Shown piece by piece: positions 26,001 through 37,321 of a stretch of DNA of 64,000 bases; the stretch's first letter is position 1, and each line of letters starts with the position of its first letter. The stretch is from Deuterostichococcus epilithicus (lineage: Eukaryota > Chlorophyta > Trebouxiophyceae > Prasiolales > Stichococcaceae). A model generated the notes under the pieces. It was not told the DNA's origin. It saw only the letters and a list, made by a program, of their open reading frames with translations, and made no database searches. Location: assembly GCA_033439295.1 (NCBI GenBank), contig JAVTLE010000021.1, positions 2,480,009-2,544,008 on the forward strand, written 5' to 3'. Position numbers and translations under genes: made by a program.

Positions 26001-28153
26001 CCCTCAGCATGTCTCGGTCCCCACAGAAGGAGGCTCTAGAGCTTCAGCATGTATCACCTGTCAGCCTCGACACAGCACCCTCAGATGCGACAACAGAGCC
26101 ACCGAAATCAAAAGCCTAAACCTGTCATGCAAGCGCACCGAGAGGTCATCTTGCCGCCGTCAACGACCTCCATGACCACGTCACGCTGCGTCTTGGACAG
26201 GATCTTGAAGGTGGACAGCCCGCCGTCCACCAGCATGATGTCCCCGACGGACACGTCGTCGATGAAGCCGTCGTAGTTGACGGAGATACGGCCGTCCTGC
26301 CCGTTCGCGCCCTCGTCGATGGTGAACGTGTACTTGTCGCCTGCGGCGTGCGGTGTGCACAGCTTGGGGCGTCGGCAGCGGAGCACCTCGGGCACTTGCG
26401 TGTCAGGAGGGCACTCCGCTGGTGGAGGGCATGGGCACGGACAGCTGACAGCCTGCAGACAATGATGCTGCAGGAGGCAACGGCAGCGGCGGTGCCGGGC
26501 AGCATGCACGATCAACCCGGGAACGAGGACAGCAGCCGGGCAGCGGTCGCGGGCGGGGCGGCGTACCTGGCAGCAGGTCCAGCGGCTCTGCCAAGTCGCC
26601 GGAGCGGACCTCGGGGCCCTTGGTGTCCAGCATGATGGCGACACAGCCACGGCCCAGGGTGTTGTACTCCTTTACCAGGTCCACCACCTGCAGCTCAACC
26701 CACCATACAGGGTTTAGGCGCAAGGAATGCCACTGTGCGTCTTCCCATGGGTGCCTTAAGGTATCTCAGGGTTCAATCCGGAGCAAAATCCTGGGAGTAA
26801 CACATGCAACGCCTTTGCCGTGAAACAATCGGTTTCAGCGCAGCGCATGACCTACACGCCACAGAGAAAGCACTGGCGTGCACTGGTGGAGCGCTGGCGT
26901 TGCACAGGCACCGCACCCGTTTGTGGCTGGCATGGTCGCCGTGGCTCATGTTCAGGCGCGCCACATTCATGCCTGCGTCAGCCAGCTGGAACAGCCTCTC
27001 CCGGTCCCACGTTGCCGGCCCAATGGTGCACACGACCTGCGATAAGACACAGAGACGCTTAGCCATGCATTGTCAAGTTCGACCCTGCAATTGCATTGTT
27101 CTACCATAGTTCAGCTGCGAAGGCAGTTTCTGGTACGTAAACTTCGTCCAATGCAGCGTCGAGGTGACCTGAGAGAACGTGCTGCCGATTGACGCATTGC
27201 CTCATGGCATGACTGGCCGACAAGTGCGGCACGCATGCAGCATTGCCTCCCCGCCTTTGCGGCAGTACAATGCTGGTCTGTCACCTTTGTTTTCCGGAAG
27301 TGCGTGGTCTCAGCCGTGATGTCCCACGCATTTGTGACCCTGCCGAAGAGGAAGGCTCTCAGGCCAGGCAGAATTTGTCATCGGAAGATGTGCTGATTCG
27401 GCAGGGATGCATCACTGCCGCTGCAAGACACTTCAGCGGAGTACGATCGGGTTTTCTGCTGTCGATGAAACCACAGGGTCGTGTCCTCCGAGGGAATGCT
27501 TTCTGTGCCGAACGAGTCATGCCGCACAAAGCAGAGACGCTGCAGGTTCACCTGTCCAGTGGGCTGGGGCTGCGGCGGCCCTTGCCAGCGCTCTGGTACT
27601 TGTAGCCTGCCACCGCACCAGCGGGCTGGACCCCGCGGGTTGGGCTTGTGCTCCTGAAAGGAAGATGCACATTCCATGAATAGCCAGGCGAGGAACGGGC
27701 AGTGTCTCTGCCAAGGCGCCCTGATATGCGCCCTGGTCTGCCACGGCACTGCCACTTGTCAACCCGATGCCCGCAGCTGGCTGATGCTTGGGGGTGTGAA
27801 GCAGCTGGAACAGCATGCCACTGTTGATCTACCCAAGTCACGTGAGTCGATCTTCCTCAACCATCAAAGACTTACGGTTGAAATGTCAGGCTTTCTTGCA
27901 GGCTCGATGGGTGATATGCACAGGAAGAGCGCCCAGCATGCGCATATGCCGCAGGCAAGCCAATTCTCAAAAGTGTGCCGTGAGGCTGTCCAGCACACCT
28001 GGCGCGACCCGACAGAGGCTGGGGCTGGCCGCCGGCAGCCAGGCGCGTAGCCGGGGCCCGGCATGCTGACCTCCCTGCTCGGTGCACCTGGCGACGAGGG
28101 AACTGCGTCCCGCACAGGAAGGTCGAGGCGTGTGAGTGCAGCGCCGCGACCAT
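23091..28153 (-). CDS. Pyruvate kinase, plastid-type
   Basis: Twelve exons, minus strand: 27999-28153, 27285-27339, 26917-27036, 26567-26687, 26139-26340, 25703-25869, 25188-25318, 24858-24974, 24413-24559, 23891-24109, 23418-23572 and 23091-23244; 580 aa. It catalyses PEP + ADP to pyruvate + ATP. The N-terminal 52 residues ([20 protein letters not shown]) look like a plastid transit peptide. Core landmarks: [39 protein letters not shown], the active-site helix region [22 protein letters not shown], the family motif [27 protein letters not shown] and the C-terminal [20 protein letters not shown] seen in plastid isoforms. The short exon 27285-27339 ([18 protein letters not shown]) is needed to restore the phase. 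The intron after 25188 has a GC donor (GAG|GCGCGT). A Gly/Ser-rich insertion ([14 protein letters not shown]) lies in the C-terminal domain. Confidence 0.96.
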
Positions 28154-28663
28154 GGCTGCCCCTGTGCGGGCTGCCGCCCGCTGGAGGGCTGTCGCGCTGG
28201 GGCGAAAGACCTGTTGACAATCTGGACGGGATGTCAGTGATCTATGCCTAGCCTGATGCTTCGCGACGCGCGTCGACTTGACAGTGCGCTAGTGTGCCTG
28301 CCACCTGACTGACAGTGAGTGCGCAGCGTTAGGCGAAAAGCGTTTGCGCGAGGAAGATTCAGGGCCGCTGATCTAGCATGTCGGCAATGCACTGTTGCAT
28401 GCCGACCCTTGTATGCTATGCCTGATTTGTGCCTGCAAATCCGGGTCCTTTGCACTGCGACCTGTCGTCACACCGTCTTTTGTAAGCATCGAAACTTGCT
28501 TAAATTCACGAGCATCAGCGACGGCGCATCCGAGCCAGCGTCAGATAGAGCACATTGATGCCGCCGCTGCGGCAGCACTGGAAGGGAGGGCATTGCGTGC
28601 ACAGGGACTGAATGGGGATGCGGACTGCTCTTTGCTGCTGAGCTGTGATCCGACACAGCCGAC
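28154..28663. other. Divergent promoter region, pyruvate kinase / NYC1-like reductase
   Basis: About 510 bases between two divergent ATG starts of plastid-type genes. No coding signal or named element was recognised. Confidence 0.45.
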
Positions 28664-30578
28664 ATGTCTCTAGACGGCTCCTGGGATTTGACGTCACTTG
28701 CTGTCGGCTTTGCCGCCGCACCGCTTCTATATATGCTTGGCACGGCCGCATTGGCCGGCGGGAGAGCCTCATCAGATGCCAAACCCCGAGAAACACCACT
28801 CAAGGTTGCCGTGTATGACATTCTTCCCTGCAATGCTGGACCTCTGCTGCGAGAGTGTTCCTGCATGTGCCAGGTCGTGTGCTTCGATCTTCCATGGCTT
28901 GCAAGGTTCGAGCTCATTGACGGCCCGTCTCCTCTCTCGTGACAGGTGGTCATCACCGGCAGCAGCAAAGGCCTTGGGTTGGCGCTGGCGGAGCAGTTTC
29001 TTGAGTTGGGCGACGCCGTTGTCGTGTCCTCCAGAGACAAGACCCGCTGCGAGGCGGCGGCGGCAGATCTTGCAGCCAGGTTCCCAGGCGCGACGGTGCG
29101 CGCCTTTGCAGCGGACGTCGGCGTCTCGGAGCAGGTGGAGGCTCTGGCGGACTTTGCGGCGGCGGAGCTGAGCAGGATCGACATCTGGGTCAACAATGCA
29201 GGTGCCGCGCCCTGTGCCGCACTGACAGCCAATTCATGCCATACGTCAGGTTGATTGGGAGTCTGCAAGGCAGTCCTCGTTTGAGAACCGCACAGCTTGT
29301 AGCACGCTTACATCCCACTTTCAATGCAGGGGCGAGTCAGCCAACGAAGGGCGACCTTCTGGACAGTGACCCGGCCATCATGCGGGTGGGTTCGCACCCA
29401 CGCGAGCCACTTTCTGGCCATGGGCTGCTTCCAGTCGTGTTCACTTCGCTCAGATGCAGGCTACTCGATTGCTTCTTCAATTCTTGATGGCGTTTGCGAT
29501 GTGTCTCGGCATGCACAACGCCAGACCTGCTGACATGGTGAGCCTGAGTCCATGAGCAGGAGGTGGTGAACACCAACCTCGTGGGCAGCATCTTCGGTAG
29601 GCAGCATTCTGGTGCTGGGTCTGCATTTTGGCGGCAGGGCATCATGAAATAGTGGACTGCAGCATGTTCTGTTAGAAAGCCATGTTTTCTTTTCGGACCA
29701 AAAGGATGGCCATACTGCAGAGTGTGGGGGCACCTTCTGGCCTGGCGGATGCACGAGTGCAAATGACTTGTTGTTTCAGGCTGCCGGGCGGCGATGCGGA
29801 TCATGAGGGTCCAGCAGCCGGCTGGCGGCAAGATCTTCCTGATGGACGGGCAGGGAGCCAATGGAGGCGCCACGCCCAAGAACGCAGCATATGGCAGCAG
29901 CAAGCATGCGCTGGTTCAGCTGAAGGTATGGCTTTGACTTGCTGCAGCTGAAAACTGCGTGCTGATGCACCACTTCCAACACCCTTCAGACGCCATGATA
30001 TGGCATTACTCCGAGCTTGCTCATCCGCTGATTTGCTTCCTGGCACTCCGTTGACTGGCTCGACATCCCAGCCCTGAAACTGAGCTTCTCAATTATGTAG
30101 TGACCTGCTGGTGCAACCCTGATTTTCCCGCAGAAGTCACTAGCGGCACAGGTGCAGGGCAGCAGCACCTCGGTGCACCTGACATCGCCCGGCATGGTGG
30201 CCACGGACCTGCTGGCGGCCAGCGCCGCATCGGCGCCGCGTGCCGCCCGCTTCCTGAATGTGCTCGCGGAGAATCCCCGCACCGTGGCGAGGTGGATGGT
30301 ACCCCGGCTGCGGGGCGTCACCGGCAACGGGCGCTACTTCCAGTGAGCTGGCTCGCACCTGCAATCCTGCCTGCTGCATGAGCGTAACAACCGGTGAGGG
30401 AAGCAGGCGGGAGCGGGCTCACTATACCTCTCGTATCGTGGAAGGACTCGAGAGGGCATCTGATCAACATCTGCTGCAATGCAGGTATCTGACGCCGCTG
30501 TCGGCGCTCTGGAAGCTGGCGTCCGGCTGGCGCAGCCGCCGGGGCCGCTTCTACCCGGAGGCTGCGAAGAAGTGCTGA
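28664..30578 (+). CDS. NYC1/NOL-like short-chain dehydrogenase (probable chlorophyll b reductase)
   Basis: Seven exons: 28664-28804, 28946-29201, 29330-29385, 29560-29596, 29780-29925, 30134-30342 and 30485-30578; 312 aa, phases closed. The Rossmann motif TGSSKGLG is at residues 51-58, NNAG about 131-134, the structural Asn in VVNTNLVGSIF about 155, and the catalytic YGSSK at 201-205. In place of the usual Ser before the catalytic Tyr it has KIFLMDGQGANGG, and then SPGMVATDLL, ENPRTVARWMVPR and NGRYFQYLTPLSAL. These are the distinguishing features of the NYC1/NOL clade, which reduces chlorophyll b to 7-hydroxymethyl chlorophyll a using reduced cofactor in thylakoids. A hydrophobic N-terminus (SLAVGFAAAPLLYMLGTAAL) could be an anchor or part of a targeting sequence. 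The protein lacks the long C-terminal extension of land-plant members. Substrate assignment is by homology. Confidence 0.82.
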
Positions 30579-31124
30579 GGGGGTTCAAGTCGCACCAGTT
30601 GCGGCGCCGCTGCTGGTGGCTTGTATGTGTGTACAGTCATTGGGAGTAGTTTGCCAAGAAGTTTACAGCCAGTGACAATCCGTGTCTGTACAGAAGCGTG
30701 TGTTTTGTCTGCCTGGTGTTGCAGACGATTACCTATCAGACTGGTGTTCCAATGAGCACTGACTGAGGAGACTTCGCGAAAACAGATAGGCGAAACATAA
30801 GTGTACTCAAAGGACCCTCTCTCATGGACTGACTGTAGGAGGTACCAATAGTGGAACATGCTGCAACCCGTCAGTTGGTCACAAGCGCACATACACTATT
30901 CTGCCAGTTTGCAATGCCTTGGGCCAGATTGGCACCAGCAATCTGCTGAGAGGTTGATGAAAATGAAAGTCACGGGAGCACCCAACAACTCTCCCTTGCC
31001 CCCAGCTTCGCGTGCTCGGCATCTGCCAGCAGTATTACCAACTGCTGTTTATTATCTCGGTCGAACGCAGCGGCATGGGGTTCCGCCAGCTTGCTGCACC
31101 GGTGCTGCTGACATTGCGAGCGTA
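30579..31124. other. Convergent intergenic region, shared 3' UTRs
   Basis: A gap of 546 bases between the stops of the reductase (+) and the glycosyltransferase (-). A TGTAA element on the minus strand at 30663-30667 would end the glycosyltransferase transcript about 460 bases after its stop and close to the reductase stop, so the two transcripts probably overlap. Confidence 0.4.
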
Positions 31125-31658
31125 TCATGGGAAGATGTAGGGCCGCAGCGTCTCGTAGGACTGCAGGTTAATCCGCAGACGCGTGTCGTCTGGCTTCCCG
31201 TGCACCTGCGCAGCAACGAAGGCGCTGACACTCAGCGGGCTTGTGCGATGCCGCCTCCTTATGCGATGCTGTGCCACGCCGAAGAACCCGCACAACCCCA
31301 CTAAGGCTAGCGGCTTTTATGAGGATAGCTTTCATGATAGTTTCAGCCGCCTCCAGAAAGAGGCAGGGATGCCGCCGCAACCATGCTGGCTTCAGTCCGG
31401 CGGCATGGTGACGGCATCTGTGCCCTGCCCAGAAGGCTCACCAGATACGTCGCGGTGTTGATGCCCAGTGTGTAGACGCCGCGCTGCCAGCTGGGCTGCG
31501 ATCCGGTGTCCTTGGCCACGAAGAAGGCGTGCACCGACAGCAGCTCCGCCGCGTGCCCAAACTGTCCATACACCGTCAGGTCCACCAGCCCCTCGTCATC
31601 TGTGGGGACCGGGATCTCGGACGCCTGCGGCGCAGAGTCTTGAGGCTCGTCAGCTATG

Positions 31659-31714
<56 letters not shown>

Positions 31715-31715
31715 N

Positions 31716-31779
<64 letters not shown>

Positions 31780-34700
31780 TCTGCTCAGTGCCCAACCAAC
31801 CGCGCACTGTCGGGCCGCCCAGCCGGCAAGCGATCAGCTTCGTGAGCTCTAAGCCCTCAACTCCGCTCCATATGGAATGCCCTGAGAGTGCCTCAGCACC
31901 ATGGCGGTCATGTTTCAGCCATGCGGTCTTCGACAACCAGCGAGTCAGATACAGGCGGCCCACTACACAGGTGGTAGGGCCGCACCATCTTAGCATTGAG
32001 GAAGGCGCCCATGTGGTGCTTGTTCTCGCACTCCACGCTGCCGGAGCAGTTCCTGAGCTGCACGTCGTGCCACTTGGCCAGCTCGTACAGCGGCTCCGCC
32101 CGCCACGGCGAGTTTAGGTATGCATCCTGCAGTCATATAGGTGAATTGCCTCTAAGCGCCACGTTTGCTTCGGTCTGATCCTGGGTGCAAAGAAGCTCTC
32201 GACATGCAGCTGTTGGGACGGTGGTCGTCCCTACGCGATGTTGCAGAGTTGGCAGCACGCCTTGCATCTGCTATCCGCACGGGATGTGCAGTTGTGCGCG
32301 CACCTGGAGCATGTGGGTCGGGTCCCGCCCCAGCTGTTGCAGGCACATCGCACTCTTCATCTTCGCCTCATACAGCTCCATCTGCGGCCATTCAGGCACA
32401 AGATGTCAACGAACATGTCGAAGTGCCCCATCAGTGCTTGCATGGCAGCGCAGATGCATCTTCCCGGCTCCAGTCTCCGCCCGGCATGCGAGGCAGCTCT
32501 GCAACAATCACAGTTGACGGAAACCAAGAAAGAACACGTGTGCTGACTCTTGAAGACCTGATGCACATGTCTTTGCGCCAGGAGACTGTCCGACCGCGGG
32601 GCGCTGCGGGCAAAACAACGGCCTGCAGCGGCCCGGTCGCATGGTGTACTGCAAGTGAGATTGTCTTCGCAGAATACGTATTGGTGCGGCGGCTGCAGCG
32701 ACCCTTACGTGGTAACCGCCCAGGTTGATGCGATCGGCGTATGCCGCCACCGCCTCCTCCCACCGCTGCAGCGCCATGAGTGTCTGCGCCAGGTAGAAGG
32801 CGATGCGGTGGTCCGTTGGGTGGCTCACGCGCCACTTGCGCAGCAGCGGCAGGTCGTTCTCCTCGATTCGCTTGGTGCTCTTGATTGTCGACCTGCGGCG
32901 CAGCCGTGACGCGGCTGAAACACATTGCCTGGTCGCCTTTGCGACCTGAACCGCACACACGATGCACCAGTGCTGTCACAAGTCTGTCAGGCTGCTTCGA
33001 CACGCAGGCGCTCGACCTTGGAAGTTTATTTACATGACATATAACACACACCTCTGGTGCGCCTCATTGATGAACACCTCTTCCACATGCTTCATGGTGA
33101 TGGTTTGCCGCCCGCCTGCGTCACGGCACATGCTGCTCAAGCCTGAGGCTCCGCGCTTTGCACAGCCGCCTGGAGGTCCAGAGCTCGATTGACAGACAGG
33201 TCAGACAAGGCGTCAGCGCAGCCTCACCCTGGTAGTGCGTCAGCCTGTTGATCGGCCACTCGTGGATGGGGTAGTAGTAGTGCCATCCCTGCTCCGTACC
33301 CATGGCTGCATTCCAGGATCAAGATGCAAAATCATGCACAGCACCACACGCAGCGGGCTGTCTCCCGGCCCTAAGGTTTTTTAGTATCATCTGCCCGGGC
33401 GAGAAGCAGCAGCAGGGACTTTCGAATGTGACAGTGCAAGCCGAGCAGCCAGCAGCGCAGCACAAGCGCACCATCCGTGGGGAACACACGCGTCCACATG
33501 TGTGACAGCCCGCCGTACCGCTTCGTGATGAACATCGCCTGGCTGCAGGCGTCGATCGATCTGCAGGAGGTGCGCAGCGACGGGTGAGAGCAGCGACTGC
33601 CGACATAACAGCAACGCATACGGATGTGTTTTGCAAAACTGCATGATGATCGAAAAGTTTCTCTCGGCAATGGAACAGCAAGGAGCGCCATGCTCACCTG
33701 TGGCGGCACTCCTGCTGCAGCCTCACGCAGGCGGCGCGCAGGCGCCACCCGTTTTTGAGCACGTAGTCGCCGTCCAACATGAAGGCGTAGGCGGTGGCAT
33801 TACCGTGCGCCTTCATGACCTGCCCGACGACAAGGGGTGCACCTGGCTTTCAGGCGAGACAATGCGCAAGATAGGGGAAGGGCTTCGATGAGCTTTTGCG
33901 GCTTCTGACGCTGATCCAACGTTCCTGCGCAGAGGGCAATGTGTGAAAAGTCGCGGGGTTGTGTTTTGTGCGCTCTGCCTGTCAGAGCCTCACCAAGTTG
34001 CGGGAAGTGCTGAAGTCCTCGAATTTGTTGTGCAGCAGCGTGCCCGGCGTGTCCGACATGGTCTCCTCGATGAGCTGAGCTGTGTTGTCTGTGGAGCCTG
34101 GGCGGGAGCCACACAACAGGCTGTCAGCCGGCAGCAGTCTTAGTTCTGACAGCGCGTCACAAGCAAGATCCCTTTCCACGAATGCCCTCTGAAATCGTGA
34201 CCGACCAAGCTGCGGGCGGCAGCTGCTCACCGGTGTCGACGATGGTCCAGTGGTCAATCACGGCCTTGAGGCTTTCCAGCGTCTGTACGATGAAGTCCGC
34301 CTCGTTCTTGACCATCATGACCAGGCCCAGTGGCGGCGGCGGCGCCGCCTCCTCCAGCTCGACACCCTGCCAATGAAAAGCATGTCGAGGCAGTCGGACA
34401 GACAGCAGCAGCAGCTCCTCCTGCGGTAGCGTTGGCTTCTCTACAACGCCACATCCTGACAATGCAATCACACGCGTCTCTGCTTCTGTGCACAGACAGT
34501 GCAGGGTGGCCTGCTGCGCAGAAGCTGGTGGCCCCACCAAGTCGATGAGCAGGCTGCGCGGCGGGCAGGTGGTGGCGGCGCGGTGCGCCTTGCGCATCGC
34601 GGCATCCAGCGCCGGGATGTGGTGCACGCCCTCGAACCGGAAGCGAGGCACCTGCAGCACGGTGCGGAACGGTCAGGCACGCTCACGTCGGAGCAATTCC

Positions 34701-35701
34701 TACTTGCAAAGGCCTTGGCTATGTGAAACATCCGGCAAACCAAATGAGCCCAAGTAGATTGCTGCATGTATGCAATGCCTTTGGCGTCGGCCCAACGGCG
34801 CCAATGCACATAAGCAGGCGAAAGCAGGATTGCCCGGGATCACGCTATCCAGACAAAGTGCGGCAAGCACTGGGCATTGAAATTGCGAGCCGCGCACCTC
34901 CAGGAACTGGCCTGGCGTCTCTTCCTCGCACGTCGGCAGTGGTGACCGTTCGTCCAGGCTGGGCGGGCCCAGCCGGCACAGCGGCTGCGGCGGCAGCACG
35001 ATGAGCGCCGGTCGCTCGAAGACGGGGTTCAGGATGTCCTCGCTGTCCACAAAGCGCACTGATGGCTTCCCTGCATGGTCGGCGTAGTCCGACACATCCA
35101 GCGCGGCTTGCTGCAGAGTTGAGCAGCAGGGAGAGCGAGTAAGAGGCAGCGATCTGGTTGCACTTTGCAACAGGTAGATGAGAAGGAAGGCGCTCGCACG
35201 GCGCATGCGGCAGCCGGCGAGGCGCAGATGCTGTCAAGTGCATTGAGTGCTTGCGGGCAATGCCGCTGTGCTGCTACGCACCCCCTGGGTGACGACCATG
35301 TCTACCCGCCGGATCTGCACGCCGAAGGAACTCTGGTCGTGCATCAGCTCCACGGTGTGGCCCAGCACCTGCGCACGTGCGGCGAAGGATCGCGGTTGCT
35401 CGAGGGATGTCGGGGGCACCCCCTTGCCGTCGCAGGAGGCAGAGGAGAAAAGGAGGCTCGCAGCAGGCGTGACTTACATTTACGAACATTAACAATGGAG
35501 ATCATGCATCCGAGTGCGTGCCTGCAGCTGCCAGCCCAGCTGACCCAGCGTGAGGTTCTGCACCAGCACCGGCGCGCCGGGCTCATAGCTGGCGATGCCC
35601 AGGCGCAGGGCAGAACAGCTGGGGGCCCAGATGAGAATTAAACCAGCCAGCAGCCGGATGAACGACATGGTGCGACTGCGCAGCGGCGCTGCCATCGTCA
35701 T
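31125..35701 (-). CDS. Secretory-pathway family 2-type glycosyltransferase with TPR-like C-terminal part
   Basis: Fifteen exons, minus strand: 35522-35701, 35282-35368, 34898-35110, 34538-34651, 34231-34366, 33994-34097, 33698-33819, 33472-33560, 33228-33305, 33052-33115, 32709-32892, 32304-32381, 31986-32126, 31442-31780 and 31125-31205; 669 aa, all phases closing. An N-terminal signal peptide or anchor (MSFIRLLAGLILIWAPSCSA) routes it to the ER/Golgi. The GT-A domain starts near residue 212 (LGLVMMVKNEADFI), with DTGSTDNTAQLIEE and the metal-binding DxD as MLDGDYVL (294-296). Then come WHYYYPIHEWP and helical repeats (HRIAFYLAQTLMALQRWEEA) resembling bacterial GT2-TPR enzymes. Donor and acceptor sugars are unknown. 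Exon 14 opens with a His run, one ambiguous codon and an Ala run. The first intron has a GC donor (CAG|GCACGC). Confidence 0.86.
31662..31777. repeat. Compound trinucleotide microsatellite interrupted by one N
   Basis: Plus strand: GCT repeat at 31662-31714, an N at 31715, then TGA/ATG repeat at 31716-31777. In the minus-strand glycosyltransferase these encode about 18 Ala and 20 His codons, with the N inside a CAN codon (His or Gln). The N marks an assembly ambiguity, so true copy numbers are unknown. The exon is in frame only if the N stands for one base (or 3n+1). Confidence 0.95.
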
Positions 35702-37321
35702 GGCTCCCGATTACTGTTGTGCTGACGACAGCGGTTAAATTGGCTCACTTGCTGCAGCGCATGCAATAAAACCCATCAATGATCATCACAACTACCATAC
35801 AGATGCTACCTCTGCATTGCATCCTGTATCATGCATGACCCGACTGACGAGTTGGTGGCCGAGCTGCACGTGCAGCAGCGCTTGCACCTGTACACAGTTG
35901 ACGCTGAGTCCCAAAAAGTACTCAAAAAGCTTGCAAGACGAAGAAGTACGTGTTCAGCGCAGTTGCTGCCTGTCGAAAACTCCGACACTTGCGCACATCC
36001 TGCTGCGCTTCCCGAGCCCCTTCCTCAAATGCGTTTCAAGGTGGTGTGGGAGGCGAAAGTGTTACGCTAGCAGGCTCATCGAGGACTGCAATCGATAGGA
36101 TACCAGGTCGCACGTGTGTCGCTGTTTGTATTGAGGCACTGCACCTGCAATTTTTGACACGGCAGTACAGGTAAGGATTGATTGCTGCGGCAGAAGGTTC
36201 GGCGATATGCAGCGCACAGCGGCAAAATAAAGTCCGATCACGATGCTGATGGGACTACTGTGTGTTGCAGCGGGTTGTCGCGTTGGCACATATCACGGTG
36301 CTGCTGATTTACGTACAGGCGTTTGTACTGCTGGGAATCCAGAGCAAGCACTGCAATGTGGGATCCCAGCCACCTTGCAATTTTCTGTGAATTGTTGACG
36401 TTTGTCAGAAGCGTTCGCAGGCAAGAGCGCCAATCATATGGCAGGATCATTCTGCACGAAGACTGGTTAGTTCTGCTTCCAGATAGCAATCAGCATGACC
36501 TTGCGGCGCCTGTGCGGGCAAGATGAGCGCACCACCATGCGCAAATATGCAATTCCCGAGAACGCAAGGTAGGGCAATGGGCAACTTACACCATCGGCCA
36601 AGAAAGAACCCTAAGAAGGCCTTCACAATCTCCACTGGGGGGCAAAGAAAGTCAAGGCACCCTCTGCCTAACGTACCGTACAATCGAATCCTGCCAAGTG
36701 CTGCCGAAACGCTGTCCCTGCTCAGTCCCAGTAGCACAACACGCGCCATCCACAATTCACGAAACAACACTCTACCTGCATAATACATGCACTGCCCCCA
36801 CTTGTACAAATATCCGAAACCCAAAAGCATCCACGCACCAACCACGAACCTAAATCAAGCAAACCACGCCGCTTGGCCACAGATCAGAGCAAACTGCTCG
36901 CACAAAATAATGCATGGTGCCGCAAGGGGCAGTATGCGTCTGGGGTTCCGTCGAAGTTCCCGTTCCATCAGATGCTCAGCCGCCAGCGGCAACCGCCCAA
37001 ATTAAGGGCGACAGCCCTTCGGCATGCCATGGGCGACAAAATTCAACTCCCGACAACCACCAGCCTTTGCATGCAACTGCAGCCGTTTGCGGCCAACAGC
37101 ACAGGCAACAGACTGGAAGGCCTGATGAAGCAGCATTCTTGGTTCGCAGCAGTGTGCCCGGGCCACAGGCTCGGGCTGTCAGCGACCTGCGGGCGAATGA
37201 CAGGCCGTGATGCTGTGAGGGGGATACAGACGAGCAGACAGGGGAAGCCCGAGATGCGTGCCGTGCCGGAGAGCGTCTGACAGCAGAACATTCCTGACTC
37301 ACCTTGCATCGGTGACACAGG
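35702..37321. other. Long intergenic stretch upstream of the glycosyltransferase; contains KH-WW gene 3' UTR
   Basis: About 1.6 kb with lower GC than the genes. The minus strand has a TGTAA element at 36586-36590, about 735 bases after the KH-WW stop, a plausible poly(A) signal. An open frame at 36447-36845 on the minus strand has no recognisable homology and probably lies in the 3' UTR. Nothing else was identified. Confidence 0.4.

Noticed and set aside
26768-26780. GGTTCAATCC resembling a tRNA B box
   Set aside because: No cloverleaf can be drawn; it is inside a pyruvate kinase intron.
30585-30602. GGTTCAAGTCGC resembling a tRNA B box
   Set aside because: No A box at the right distance and no acceptor stem; it lies in a 3' UTR.
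31716-31777. Histidine run looking like an engineered purification tag
   Set aside because: It is a long ATG/TGA microsatellite next to a GCT microsatellite in an intron-rich native gene; no vector sequence surrounds it.
31468-31852. Plus-strand ORFs reading poly-Leu/poly-Cys and poly-Asp/poly-Met
   Set aside because: They are translations of the microsatellite on the wrong strand; the minus-strand exon has homology and closed phases.
36447-36845. Minus-strand ORF of 132 codons with hydrophobic stretches
   Set aside because: No recognisable motif, a position within the probable 3' UTR of the KH-WW gene, and no splice partners; most likely chance.
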